Assembly: GCF_000729995.1 (NCBI RefSeq)
Contig: NZ_JNFG01000019.1
Span: 50,823 to 114,822, forward strand
Source of the DNA: Caballeronia sordidicola
GTDB lineage: Bacteria; Pseudomonadota; Gammaproteobacteria; Burkholderiales; Burkholderiaceae
Direction of reading: 5' to 3'
DNA length: 64,000 nucleotides
The position numbers and the translations under genes were made by a program. How positions within the stretch are numbered: the first letter of the stretch is position 1; each line of letters starts with the position of its first letter. Positions 1-8,758 of the stretch are shown piece after piece. The notes beneath the pieces are model-generated. The model ran no database searches, was not told where the DNA came from, and worked only from the letters and a program-made list of their open reading frames with translations.

Positions 1-2
1 TG

Positions 3-59
3 CTCACGCCACCAGAGCCGCAATGGCTCTTTGCCGACATTGCCGGGGAGGGCGTATGA
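3..59 (+). CDS. purN: PurN C-terminus (partial, cut by window edge)
   Basis: Only the last 18 codons are visible, in frame 3, ending in TGA at 57-59. The tail reads PEPQWLFAD then GEGV, resembling the end of Burkholderia glycinamide ribonucleotide formyltransferase as I remember it (a W-[IL]-FAD motif followed by a final EGV). PurN transfers a formyl group from formyl-THF to GAR in purine synthesis. The stop overlaps the next start as ATGA, suggesting translational coupling with the methyltransferase. The identification rests on a short tail, so it is tentative. Confidence 0.5.
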   Translation, partial: LTPPEPQWLFADIAGEGV

Positions 60-1357
60 GGCTTCATGGATTTTTGATAGGACAAACAGAAACGTTGCTG
101 GCTGACGTTTTGCGCTTCAGCGGCCCAGCCGACGCGGCCACCAGCCGCTTTTTCCGCGCGCATCCGAAGCTCGGCCACAACGAGCGCGGGGTTATCGCCG
201 AAGCGGTGTTTGCCGTCCTGCGCCGCAAGATGGAGTTTTCGCATCTCGCCGAAAGCGGCAGCGGCAACCTCGCGCGGCGTCTTGCCTTGCTGGGCCTGAT
301 GCAGACCGCGGGGTTATCGGCGGTCAAGCCGTTCATTTCCGCCGATGAATACCAGTGGCTCAACCAGGTATCGAAGATCGATCCGGGCAGCTTGCCGGTG
401 CGGGTGCGGACCAATTTGCCGCAGTGGATCTACGACGCCATGACGAAGCGCTTCGATACTGAAGAGCTCGCCTTGCTCGCGGCCGCGCTGAACTACCCGG
501 CGCCGCTCGATCTGCGCGCGAACCCGATCAAGGCCACGCGTGAACTGGTGATCAAGACGCTGACCGAAGCCGGTATCGATGCAGGCGAAATGCCGTTTGC
601 TCCGTTTGGCGTGCGCGTGGACGGCAAGCCGGCGTTGACGCGCTTGCAGCCGTTCCAGGACGGTTGGATCGAGGTGCAGGACGAAGGCAGCCAGCTTTTG
701 TGCTCGCTGGTTGCGCCCCGGCGCGGCGAGATGATCGTCGATTTCTGCGCGGGCGCGGGCGGCAAGACGCTGGCGCTCGGCGCAATGATGCGTTCGACGG
801 GTCGTCTCTACGCCTTCGACGTGTCAGACCGCCGTTTGGCCAAACTCAAGCCCCGCCTGGCTCGCAGCGGATTGTCGAATGTCAATCCGGTGCTGATCGA
901 CAGCGAACACGATGCCAAGATCAAGCGCCTGGCCGGCAAGATCGACCGGGTTCTCGTCGATGCTCCGTGTTCCGGTCTCGGCACCCTGCGCCGCAATCCG
1001 GACCTGAAATGGCGCCAGTCGCCGGAATCGGTGGCGGAACTGACGCCCAAGCAACTGTCCATCCTGACCAGCGCCGCACGGCTCGTGAAGGTGGGCGGCC
1101 GTCTCGTCTACGCAACATGCAGCATGCTGGAAGCGGAAAACGAGGGCGTGGTCAACCAGTTCCTGGCGACGCATCCGGGGTTCAAGCTGGTTCCGGCGCG
1201 CGAGGTGCTGGCTGAACAGCGCATCGATCTGGACACAGGCGACTATCTGCAACTTTGGCCGCACAAGCACGGCACGGACGGTTTCTTCGCCGCCGTGCTC
1301 GAACGGTTGCCCGTTGCTGCAAAAGAAGCCGCAGTTGAAGAACCCGCAGAGGAATAA
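56..1357 (+). CDS. RsmB/NOP-family class I SAM-dependent RNA m5C methyltransferase
   Basis: A 433-residue RNA (cytosine-5) methyltransferase. Residues 1-130 form a helical NusB-like or RNA-binding region and residues 200-420 the Rossmann methylase. The SAM motif is DFCAGAGGK at 229-237. The two catalytic cysteines are visible: DAPCSG (C305) and ATCS (C355), the pair used for covalent catalysis and product release in the NOL1/NOP2/Sun family. The start at 56 is chosen because GGGGAGGG lies just upstream and it overlaps the preceding stop; an in-frame ATG at 23 is less likely. The probable substrate is 16S rRNA, but Burkholderia can carry more than one RsmB-like protein, so no symbol is assigned. 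Confidence 0.9.
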   Translation: MRLHGFLIGQTETLLADVLRFSGPADAATSRFFRAHPKLGHNERGVIAEAVFAVLRRKMEFSHLAESGSGNLARRLALLGLMQTAGLSAVKPFISADEYQWLNQVSKIDPGSLPVRVRTNLPQWIYDAMTKRFDTEELALLAAALNYPAPLDLRANPIKATRELVIKTLTEAGIDAGEMPFAPFGVRVDGKPALTRLQPFQDGWIEVQDEGSQLLCSLVAPRRGEMIVDFCAGAGGKTLALGAMMRSTGRLYAFDVSDRRLAKLKPRLARSGLSNVNPVLIDSEHDAKIKRLAGKIDRVLVDAPCSGLGTLRRNPDLKWRQSPESVAELTPKQLSILTSAARLVKVGGRLVYATCSMLEAENEGVVNQFLATHPGFKLVPAREVLAEQRIDLDTGDYLQLWPHKHGTDGFFAAVLERLPVAAKEAAVEEPAEE

Positions 1358-1371
1358 GCAATATTTGCTCG

Positions 1372-1409
1372 CTTTGGCCGGCGGAATCGGAAGCGATCCT
1401 CGGCCAAAG
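1372..1409 (+). terminator. Inverted repeat downstream of the methyltransferase, possible weak terminator
   Basis: CTTTGGCCG at 1372-1380 is exactly complementary to CGGCCAAAG at 1401-1409, with a 20-base loop. It lies 15 bases past the stop but is not followed by a T-run, so it may be Rho-assisted or incidental. Confidence 0.3.
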
Positions 1410-1637
1410 CTTTCAAAAGCGGGAAATTCGTGTTTACCGCACTAAACAACAGCGCGATTTCGCGGTCAAATTTCCTGCTGACCCTGCGCGAAATCAAAAT
1501 TTTCCCTAATAGACACAAAGACTTGGAACGCATGAAGTAAAATGCCGTCGAACCAAGTGCATATTCCTTACATGCACACAACAGCCGTCGATCCTGTTTT
1601 CGTTCGGCTATTTTTTCCGCCTTTCAGGTAAATTGCC

Positions 1638-2834
1638 TTGCTGAATTCATCGCTTGAATTTCTCGCCAACGGATTGCTCAACCTTTCGTGGTGGCAGATC
1701 TTGGTGTTCACTCTCGTGATGACGCACATCACGATCATCGGCGTGACCGTCTATTTGCATCGTTGCCAGGCGCACCGCGCGCTGGAGTTGCACCCGGTCG
1801 TCAGCCACTTTTTCCGCTTCTGGCTTTGGGCCACCACCGGCATGTTGACCGGACAATGGGCGGCAATCCATCGCAAGCATCACGCCAAGTGCGAGACCGA
1901 AGAAGATCCGCACAGCCCGCAAACGCGCGGCATCTGGAAAGTCTTGCTTCAAGGCGCTGAACTTTATCGTTCGGAAGCCAAGAACGAAGAAACCATGCGC
2001 AAGTTCGGTCACGGTACGCCGAACGACTGGATGGAACGCAACGTCTACACGCGCTACCCCATTCTCGGCATCAGCATCATGATGGTCATCGACGTTGCGC
2101 TGTTCGGCCTGGTCGGGCTGACGGTGTGGGCCGTGCAGATGATCTGGATTCCGTTCTGGGCAGCCGGCGTGGTCAACGGACTCGCGCACTGGTGGGGTTA
2201 CCGGAACTTCAATTCCGCTGACGCCAGCACGAACATCTTCCCGCTCGGCATCCTGATCGGCGGCGAAGAACTGCACAACAATCACCATACGTACGCCACG
2301 TCGGCGAAGCTGTCGAACAAGTGGTACGAATTCGACATCGGCTGGATGTATATCCGCATCATGTCGGCGTTCAAGCTGGCCAAGGTCAAGAAGATCGCGC
2401 CCACGCCGCGTCTGTCGGCGTCCAAGCCGGTGCTCGATCACGACACGCTGCAAGCCGTGCTGTCGAACCGCTACGAAGTGATGGCGCGTTATGGGAAGAC
2501 GCTCAAGCGTGCGTATCGCCAGGAATTGTCGAAGCTGAAAGAAGGCGGTTCCGCCGACAAGTACCAACTGATGCGCGGTGCCCGCAAGTGGGCGCATAAG
2601 GAAGAGGCGGGTCTGGACGAACCGCAACGCCAGCAGTTGCCGGCGCTTTTCTCCGACAACCACAAGCTGCGCACGTTTATTGAATTGCGCGAGGACTTGT
2701 CGGCCATGTGGGACCGCTCCAACGCGTCGCGTGAACAACTGCTCGCGCAACTGCAGGACTGGTGTCATCGGGCGGAGCAAAGCGGGATCAAGGCGCTGCA
2801 GGACTTTGCGTCACGCCTGCGACGCTACGCCTGA
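1638..2834 (+). CDS. Membrane fatty acid desaturase (acyl-CoA delta-9 type)
   Basis: A 398-residue integral membrane di-iron desaturase that introduces a double bond into a saturated acyl chain. The three histidine boxes are present: HRCQAH (41-46), HRKHH (78-82) and HNNHH (213-217). Hydrophobic stretches lie around 18-40, 60-75 and 143-180, matching the usual four-helix topology. The region after about residue 250 is a polar, charged tail of about 150 residues that is longer than the minimal desaturase core. The start is a TTG at 1638, directly before the conserved N-terminus; no good Shine-Dalgarno sequence is seen. Followed by an intrinsic terminator, so it is probably transcribed alone. 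Confidence 0.9.
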   Translation: MLNSSLEFLANGLLNLSWWQILVFTLVMTHITIIGVTVYLHRCQAHRALELHPVVSHFFRFWLWATTGMLTGQWAAIHRKHHAKCETEEDPHSPQTRGIWKVLLQGAELYRSEAKNEETMRKFGHGTPNDWMERNVYTRYPILGISIMMVIDVALFGLVGLTVWAVQMIWIPFWAAGVVNGLAHWWGYRNFNSADASTNIFPLGILIGGEELHNNHHTYATSAKLSNKWYEFDIGWMYIRIMSAFKLAKVKKIAPTPRLSASKPVLDHDTLQAVLSNRYEVMARYGKTLKRAYRQELSKLKEGGSADKYQLMRGARKWAHKEEAGLDEPQRQQLPALFSDNHKLRTFIELREDLSAMWDRSNASREQLLAQLQDWCHRAEQSGIKALQDFASRLRRYA

Positions 2835-2893
2835 CAGTTTCACACCGCAGACCTACGTCATCGATATCCGTTAAAATTTGATGACGTCACAAG

Positions 2894-2915
2894 ACCCCGC
2901 TCTGGCGGGGTTTTT
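2894..2915 (+). terminator. Intrinsic terminator after the desaturase
   Basis: CCCCGC (2895-2900), loop TCTG, GCGGGG (2905-2910), then TTTTT. It lies 60 bases past the desaturase stop and upstream of the chosen nadA start, which argues against upstream in-frame nadA starts. Confidence 0.8.
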
Positions 2916-2982
2916 GCGTTTTGGGACGCAGTATTCACGACGTATTTCACGACGCATGTACGAGACTGGAGACGAGGAAGCG

Positions 2983-4113
2983 ATGGAGCATGCGATTAAG
3001 AGCGTCGAATACGACCGGCCGCAGGGACTGACATGCGGCATCGGCCAGGCGTGGGCGAAAGTGCCGGACGCCCCGTCGGGCGAGGAAAAGCGCGAGTTGA
3101 AGGAGCGCATCCGAGCGTTGCTCGTGCGTGAGAAAGCGGTGTTGGTCGCGCATTATTATGTCGATGCCGAATTGCAGGAGCTCGCCGATGAAACCGGCGG
3201 CTGCGTGGCGGATTCGCTCGAAATGGCGCGTTTCGGGCGCGATCACGCGGCACAGACGCTGATCGTGGCCGGCGTTCGTTTCATGGGGGAGACGGCGAAA
3301 ATCCTGAGCCCGGAAAAGCGCGTGTTGATGCCCGATCTCGACGCCACCTGTTCCCTCGACCTGGGTTGCCCCGCCGACGAGTTCTCCGCTTTCTGCGATA
3401 CCCATCCCGACCGCACGGTCGTGGTCTACGCGAATACGAGCGCTGCGGTGAAAGCGCGGGCGGACTGGATGGTGACATCGTCGATCGGGCTGGAGATCGT
3501 TGCGGATCTGCACGCACGCGGTGAAAAGATCCTCTGGGCGCCTGACAGGCATCTCGGCGGTTACATCCAGAAGAAAACCGGTGCCGACATGTTGTCGTGG
3601 CAAGGCTCGTGTCTCGTCCACGATGAATTCAAAGGCATCGAACTCGATCTGCTGCGCGCCGAGTATCCCGATGCAAAGATCCTCGTTCATCCGGAGTCGC
3701 CGGAAGCGGTGGTCGCATTGGCCGACGTGGTCGGTTCCACGACGCAGTTGATCGACGCGGCGGTGCGACTTGATGCGAAGCGGTTTATTGTCGCGACGGA
3801 TCTCGGGATCTTGCACAAAATGCGGCTAGCGGCGCCGGGCAAGGAGTTCATTGAAGCGCCGACGGCCGGGAACAGCGCGACCTGCAAGAGCTGCGCGCAT
3901 TGCCCGTGGATGGCAATGAACGGGCTGGCGAATCTGGCGGCGGTGCTGGAGCGCGGCCACAACGAAATTTTCGTCGATGCACAGATCGCGGCGCGCGCGC
4001 GGTTGCCGATTGACCGCATGCTCGATTTCGCTGCCCGCCACAAGAAGCGCGTCCAGGCGAGCGGGGACCTCGCGAAGGATGTTTCGTTGTTTTCAAACGT
4101 AGGAGCGGCGTAA
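2983..4113 (+). CDS. nadA: Quinolinate synthase A
   Basis: A 376-residue [4Fe-4S] enzyme that condenses iminoaspartate with dihydroxyacetone phosphate to quinolinate in de novo NAD synthesis. Probable cluster ligands are C123, C210 and C307; their spacing (87 and 97 residues) is the same as in E. coli NadA (113, 200, 297). The third sits in the C-terminal CxxCxxC motif at 301-307 before PWMAMN. The ATG at 2983 is chosen because GAGGAAG precedes it; longer in-frame starts at 2878 and 2956 run into or lie too near the upstream terminator. It overlaps nadC by one base, forming nadA-nadC. The L-aspartate oxidase gene nadB lies 11 kb away on the other strand. Confidence 0.95.
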   Translation: MEHAIKSVEYDRPQGLTCGIGQAWAKVPDAPSGEEKRELKERIRALLVREKAVLVAHYYVDAELQELADETGGCVADSLEMARFGRDHAAQTLIVAGVRFMGETAKILSPEKRVLMPDLDATCSLDLGCPADEFSAFCDTHPDRTVVVYANTSAAVKARADWMVTSSIGLEIVADLHARGEKILWAPDRHLGGYIQKKTGADMLSWQGSCLVHDEFKGIELDLLRAEYPDAKILVHPESPEAVVALADVVGSTTQLIDAAVRLDAKRFIVATDLGILHKMRLAAPGKEFIEAPTAGNSATCKSCAHCPWMAMNGLANLAAVLERGHNEIFVDAQIAARARLPIDRMLDFAARHKKRVQASGDLAKDVSLFSNVGAA

Positions 4114-5033
4114 TGGTGGCGAAGGTGGAGAACGTGGCGAAGGAGTCGATGGCGGCAAGTCAGTTGGTTTCTCCCTTGTTTGAAGAAATCCGGGCCTTGT
4201 ACGGGGAGGCATTCGATCAGGCGCTTCAGCGCAACGTCACCGATGCGCTGGCGGAAGACATCGGCGACGGCGACCGGACCGGGCTTCTCGTGCCTGCCAC
4301 CGCGCGTCGTACTGCGCGTATCACGGTTCGCGAAGAGGCGGTGTTGTGCGGCGTTCCATGGTTCGAGGCGGTGATGCGCCGGGTGGACGAATCGATTCGC
4401 ATTGAATGGCTGTATCGCGAAGGGGCGCGGATGATCGCCAATACGCCCGTGGTAATGCTGCATGGCCCCGCGCGCGCGCTGTTGACCGCAGAGCGTAACG
4501 GGTTGAATTTCCTGCAGATGTTGTCGGGAGTGGCGACTGCGACGCGCCGTTATGTGGATGCGATCGAAGGGACGCGGGCGCGGATTCTGGACACGCGCAA
4601 GACCTTGCCGGGCTTGCGTCTGGCGCAGAAGTACGCGGTGCGGGTGGGCGGCGGCGCGAACCAGCGGCTGGCGCTTTACGACGGCATTCTGATCAAGGAA
4701 AACCATATTGCTGCGGCGGGTGGCGTGGGCGCGGCTATGGACGCGGCGCTTGCGTTGAACGCTGGCGTGCCGATCCAGATTGAAGTGGAGACGCTCGAGC
4801 AGCTTGAAACGGCGCTGGCGCATCGGGCGGAATCGATCCTGCTCGATAATTTCGCCTTCGACGCCATGCGCGATGCCGTACGGCTAACTGCAGGCCGGGC
4901 GGTGCTGGAAGTGTCGGGCGGCGTGAACTTCGATACCGTGAAGACGATTGCCGAGACGGGCGTGGACCGGATTTCCATCGGCGCGCTGACCAAGGATGTG
5001 CGGGCCACCGATTATTCGATGCGGCTCGAGTAG
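4113..5033 (+). CDS. nadC: Nicotinate-nucleotide pyrophosphorylase (quinolinate phosphoribosyltransferase)
   Basis: A 306-residue cytosolic enzyme converting quinolinate and PRPP to nicotinate mononucleotide, the step after NadA. It has the N-terminal alpha/beta sandwich and C-terminal barrel of the family. The phosphoribosyl and substrate-binding signatures TRKTLPG (from 161) and KENH (195-198) are clear. The ATG overlaps the nadA stop (TAATG) and is preceded by AGGAGCGGCG, so the two are translationally coupled. The first 15-20 residues are a non-conserved extension, with another ATG at residue 13, so a slightly later start is possible. Confidence 0.95.
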   Translation: MVAKVENVAKESMAASQLVSPLFEEIRALYGEAFDQALQRNVTDALAEDIGDGDRTGLLVPATARRTARITVREEAVLCGVPWFEAVMRRVDESIRIEWLYREGARMIANTPVVMLHGPARALLTAERNGLNFLQMLSGVATATRRYVDAIEGTRARILDTRKTLPGLRLAQKYAVRVGGGANQRLALYDGILIKENHIAAAGGVGAAMDAALALNAGVPIQIEVETLEQLETALAHRAESILLDNFAFDAMRDAVRLTAGRAVLEVSGGVNFDTVKTIAETGVDRISIGALTKDVRATDYSMRLE

Positions 5034-5439
5034 GGGCCAAGGGGCGCTGCTTTCAAACTAGGTGGTCTGGCTGAGCCGGTTTTCTCGTTTTAGCGGAAAC
5101 CGGCGGACCGCGGACACTGAAAGCATCAACCCGACCCCGCCACTGACCCAGGCCACCAGCGACTGGGCAGCAACCACCCAAACTTCTAATCCCCGCCGTC
5201 GTGTCTAGACAACTTCATTAAACGTTATAAAAAAACGAACGACCGCTCGTCAAATCCCCCGCCTGCACCACAGTAAAGCCTCCGTAAGCCTTATCCATCA
5301 AGCTAATCAGTATTTTCCCTAACTTCCCCTGCTTAGGCGAAAAAAACGTTGCCAGTCCTTTTTGTTCACTCCATGCTTGTATATACAAGTTGGCATTCGC
5401 CACTTGGTCCAACAACCTTCGTGGAAGAGTGGCTCAACA
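5034..5439. other. Intergenic region between nadC and the histidine transporter
   Basis: About 400 bases without a credible gene. It holds the upstream HutC-type operator (5376-5389), an AT-rich stretch around 5220-5235 with a run of A, and presumably the hut promoter; I could not pick convincing -35/-10 boxes. A 65-codon reverse frame (5218-5415) covers the operator and is not supported. Confidence 0.6.
5376..5389. promoter_or_regulatory. HutC-type operator, perfect 14-bp palindrome
   Basis: CTTGTATATACAAG is a perfect inverted repeat 51 bases upstream of the histidine-binding protein start. It matches the GntR-family HutC operator consensus described in pseudomonads (a TTGTATATACAA core). 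Urocanate is the known inducer of HutC. Related copies occur at 10361 and 10526. Confidence 0.75.
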
Positions 5440-6306
5440 ATGACAGGCAAAATGAAATTGCTCGCCCGGCTGGCTGCATCGGTGGCCGTTGGTGTAATCG
5501 CTCTCGGCGCTGCCAGCGCCCAGGCTAAAGACTGGAAATCCGTCACGATCGCCACTGAAGGCGCGTACGAACCGTGGAACCTGACGCTTCCCGGTGGCAA
5601 GCTCGGCGGTTTCGAGCCGGAGTTGATCGAGAACGTCTGCGCCCGCATCAAGATCCAGTGCAACCTTGTTACGCAAGACTGGGACGGCATGATCGCCGGC
5701 CTGCAAGCAGGCAAGTTCGACGTGCTCATGGACGCCATCTCGGTCACGCCGGAACGCGAGAAAATCATCGCTTTCTCGACACCGTACGCATCGACGCCCG
5801 CCGCTTTCGTGTCCGCCGATCAAAGCCCCGCCACGCTCGCGAAGCAACCCGGCGCAGGCCAGATCGTCAAGCTGACCGGCGACGCCGCCCACGACAAAGC
5901 CACCGTCGACGCACTGCGCGTTTCGCTGAAGGGTAAGACCATCGGCATCCAGTCGGGCACGGTCTACACCAAGTTCATCGATACGAACTTCAAGGACGTC
6001 GCGACCATCCGCGAATACAAGACTGCGCCGGAGCATGACCTCGATCTGGTGGCAGGCCGCATCGACGTCGCTTTCGACGACAGCACCTATTGGGCGTCGG
6101 CATTCACCAAGCCGGAGAACAAGGGCCTCGCGTTCACCGGTCCGAAGATTGCAGGAACGGTCTGGGGTCCCGGCGAAGCGCTGGCATTTCGTCAGTCCGA
6201 CAAGGACCTGAAGGCGAAATTCGACCAGGGCATCCAGGCGGCACTCGCCGACGGCACCGTCAAGCGTCTCTCGCTGAAGTGGCTGAAGGTCGACGCCACG
6301 CCTTGA
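5440..6306 (+). CDS. Histidine-type (HisJ/LAO family) periplasmic binding protein
   Basis: A 288-residue solute-binding protein of the polar amino acid ABC family. A Sec signal peptide is evident (hydrophobic core about residues 10-25, Ala-x-Ala cleavage near SAQA). After it comes a type II binding fold with motifs typical of the family (EGAYEPWN, GFEPELI, DWDGMI). It probably binds histidine or urocanate, because it opens the hut cluster and sits behind a HutC operator. The ATG at 5440 has GGAAGAG upstream; an ATG four codons later is an alternative. Upstream in-frame starts would run through the operator. The next gene starts 92 bases downstream. Confidence 0.88.
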   Translation: MTGKMKLLARLAASVAVGVIALGAASAQAKDWKSVTIATEGAYEPWNLTLPGGKLGGFEPELIENVCARIKIQCNLVTQDWDGMIAGLQAGKFDVLMDAISVTPEREKIIAFSTPYASTPAAFVSADQSPATLAKQPGAGQIVKLTGDAAHDKATVDALRVSLKGKTIGIQSGTVYTKFIDTNFKDVATIREYKTAPEHDLDLVAGRIDVAFDDSTYWASAFTKPENKGLAFTGPKIAGTVWGPGEALAFRQSDKDLKAKFDQGIQAALADGTVKRLSLKWLKVDATP

Positions 6307-6398
6307 TGCGTTGCTGATTCAAGAAGTTCAAGAAGCTCTGGCGAGCGCACGCCTCTAAGCGGGTGCGCTCGACGATGTGTCACCGTTGGAGATAAAAG

Positions 6399-7121
6399 AT
6401 GAGTCTGGTTCAACTACTCGGCTTCGGCGAGCAAGGATGGGGCGCCACCTTGCTGATTGCGCTGCTCATGACCGTGGTGCTGACGATCGCCGCGCTCGCA
6501 GTAGGTGCAGTATTTGGCGCAATGGTCGCCGCCGCGAAACTGTCGCGCAGCCGCACGCTAAGAATTATCGGCGATGCCTACACCACGCTCTTTCGCGGCA
6601 TTCCCGAGCTGCTGATCATCTATCTCTTTTACTTCGGCGGCTCGTCGGTGATGACCGCCGTCGGTCACTTTTTTGGTGCCGACGGGTTCATCGGCGTGCC
6701 GCCTTTCGTGGTCGGCGCACTCGCCATCGGCCTGATTTCCGGATCGTATCAAGCTGAGGTGTATCGCTCGGCTGTGCTCGCGGTGTCGCGTGGCGAGATC
6801 GAGGCGGCGCGGGCCATCGGCATGCCGACGGCAACGTTATGGCGGCGCGTGCTGATTCCGCAAGTCATCCGTTTTGCGTTGCCGGGTATCGGCAACGTCT
6901 GGCAATTGAGTCTCAAGGACTCAGCGTTGATCGCAGTGACGGGACTCGCCGAACTGATGCGTACGAGCCAGGTCGCCGCCGGATCGACTCATCAATACTT
7001 CACGTTTTATATGGTCGGTGGGGCGCTGTACCTGATCCTCACGAGCCTGTCGAACCGCGTCTTCGACCGCGCCGAAGCACGTATCGGCCGATCATTTCGC
7101 GGCACGCTCGCGCGCCACTGA
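6399..7121 (+). CDS. hisQ: Amino acid ABC transporter permease, HisQ type
   Basis: A 240-residue inner-membrane permease of the HisMQ family with about five transmembrane helices (first at about 18-45). The cytoplasmic EAA loop that contacts the ATPase is visible as EIEAARAIGMP, preceded by SGSYQAEVYRSA. It pairs with the HisM-like protein encoded next to form the channel of the hut-linked histidine importer. GGAGAT precedes the start. The assignment to HisQ rather than HisM follows gene order and length. Confidence 0.88.
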   Translation: MSLVQLLGFGEQGWGATLLIALLMTVVLTIAALAVGAVFGAMVAAAKLSRSRTLRIIGDAYTTLFRGIPELLIIYLFYFGGSSVMTAVGHFFGADGFIGVPPFVVGALAIGLISGSYQAEVYRSAVLAVSRGEIEAARAIGMPTATLWRRVLIPQVIRFALPGIGNVWQLSLKDSALIAVTGLAELMRTSQVAAGSTHQYFTFYMVGGALYLILTSLSNRVFDRAEARIGRSFRGTLARH

Positions 7122-7161
7122 GTCACTGAGCCACTAGTAAGTTCCCCAAGCGAATCCGACC

Positions 7162-7932
7162 ATGAATATCGATTTCGAATTTCTCGGCGATACGTTGTCG
7201 AAACTGTTAGCCGCCGTCCCCACCACGCTCGGGCTGTTCTTCGCCTCGCTGATCGTGGGCGGCCTGCTTTCTCTTGTCATTGTCGCGATGCGGGTGAGCC
7301 CGAACTGGGCGCTCAACCGTTTCGCGCGTGGCTACATCCTGGTGTTTCGCGGCTCTCCGCTGCTGATCCAGATGTTCCTTGTGTACTACGGCCTGGGCCA
7401 GTTCCCGGCCGTGCGCGAGAGCTTCCTTTGGCCGCTGCTGCGCGTGCCGTATGTGTGTGCGATTGTCTCGCTCGCGTTGTGCACGGCCGGATATACCGCC
7501 GAGATCATTCGTGGCGGTTTGCAGTCGGTACCGCACGGACAGATTGAAGCGGCGCTCGCGGTCGGCATGTCGCGATGGACCGTGTTGCGTCGGATCATCG
7601 CGCCGATCACGCTGCGTTACGCACTGCCGGCGTACTCGACCGAAGCCGTGCTGCTCGTCAAGTCGACGGCGCTGGCCAGTCTTGTCACGGTATGGGACGT
7701 GACAGGCGTCGCGCAGCAGATCATCCAGCGGACCTACCGGACGATGGAGGTTTTCATCTGCGCGGCCGCTATCTACCTCGTGCTGAATTTCATCATCGTG
7801 CGGGCGCTGGGCATGCTCGAAAAGAAGCTCTCGCCGCACCTGCGGGATCGCAACGCGACTGCACCGAAGAAGTCTTCACAGGCCACGCTCAAAGCGGCGA
7901 CCGTCCCCGACAGCCAGCACATCGATTCCTGA
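7162..7932 (+). CDS. hisM: Amino acid ABC transporter permease, HisM type
   Basis: A 256-residue second permease of the same importer. It has the family core (FRGSPLLIQMF, then YTAEIIRGGLQSV and QIEAALAVGMS as EAA loop) and about five transmembrane segments. The last 30 residues are a polar, Lys/Ala/Ser-rich cytoplasmic tail beyond the usual end. It starts 40 bases after hisQ and ends 19 bases before the ATPase gene, so it is co-transcribed. Confidence 0.88.
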   Translation: MNIDFEFLGDTLSKLLAAVPTTLGLFFASLIVGGLLSLVIVAMRVSPNWALNRFARGYILVFRGSPLLIQMFLVYYGLGQFPAVRESFLWPLLRVPYVCAIVSLALCTAGYTAEIIRGGLQSVPHGQIEAALAVGMSRWTVLRRIIAPITLRYALPAYSTEAVLLVKSTALASLVTVWDVTGVAQQIIQRTYRTMEVFICAAAIYLVLNFIIVRALGMLEKKLSPHLRDRNATAPKKSSQATLKAATVPDSQHIDS

Positions 7933-7951
7933 ATCCAAGGGAGAAAACCTC

Positions 7952-8743
7952 ATGAACACAAGCACCTCCATTGCGCTGTCCGCGACCAACATCCATAAGT
8001 CCTTCGGCGACGCGCACGTGCTCAAGGGCATTTCCCTCGACGCGCACGAAGGCGATGTGATCTCCATCCTCGGCGCGAGCGGGTCCGGCAAAAGCACCTT
8101 CCTGCGCTGTATCAACATGCTGGAAACGCCCGATGACGGCGAAGTGAAACTCGCGGGCGAAGCGATCGAAATGAAGCGTGGCCGCGATGGACGCCTGCAG
8201 CCGGGCAACCGCAAACAGGTCGACCGGATTCGTTCGCAGCTCGGCATGGTGTTCCAGAGTTTCAATCTCTGGTCGCACATGACGGTGATGCAAAACGTGA
8301 TCGAAGGACCGCTGCGCGTGCAGAAACGCACGCGTGCGGAGTGTGTTGAAGAGGCCGAGCAGTTGCTGACGAAGGTGGGTCTCTACGAGAAGCGCGATGC
8401 GTACCCCGCGCATCTCTCGGGCGGTCAGCAACAGCGTGTAGCTATCGCGCGTGCTTTGGCCATGCACCCCAAGGTCATGCTCTTCGATGAACCCACGTCC
8501 GCGCTCGACCCGGAACTGGTTGGTGAAGTATTGCGCGTGATGCGCGCGCTTGCCGAGGAAGGCCGGACCATGCTGGTCGTCACGCACGAGATGGGTTTCG
8601 CGCGGCATGTATCGAATCGCGTGATGTTCCTGCACCAGGGACAAGTCGACGCGCAGGGCGCTCCAGACGACCTGTTCAACGGCCGTTGCTCGGAACGTTT
8701 CCAGCAGTTTGTATCGAGTCATCATTCCCGTACTGCTAACTAA
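7952..8743 (+). CDS. hisP: Amino acid ABC transporter ATPase, HisP type
   Basis: A 263-residue ATPase that powers the hut-linked histidine importer. Walker A is GASGSGKST (41-49), the ABC signature LSGGQQQR (155-162), and Walker B with D-loop LFDEPTSALD (177-186), followed by the switch histidine in VVTHE. The extra insertion KRGRDGRLQPGNRKQ after the Walker A region is typical of HisP-like ATPases. AAGGGAG precedes the start. The GTG of the hutH-like gene follows 15 bases after the stop, tying the transporter to the catabolic genes in one transcript. Confidence 0.92.
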   Translation: MNTSTSIALSATNIHKSFGDAHVLKGISLDAHEGDVISILGASGSGKSTFLRCINMLETPDDGEVKLAGEAIEMKRGRDGRLQPGNRKQVDRIRSQLGMVFQSFNLWSHMTVMQNVIEGPLRVQKRTRAECVEEAEQLLTKVGLYEKRDAYPAHLSGGQQQRVAIARALAMHPKVMLFDEPTSALDPELVGEVLRVMRALAEEGRTMLVVTHEMGFARHVSNRVMFLHQGQVDAQGAPDDLFNGRCSERFQQFVSSHHSRTAN

Positions 8744-8758
8744 ATCAACGAGGTTGCC

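Noticed and set aside
2878..2982. Longer nadA N-terminus
   Set aside because: It contains the desaturase terminator and lacks similarity to NadA; 2983 has a good ribosome site.
5218..5415. 65-codon reverse frame upstream of the histidine-binding protein
   Set aside because: It covers the HutC operator and has no ribosome site or recognisable similarity.
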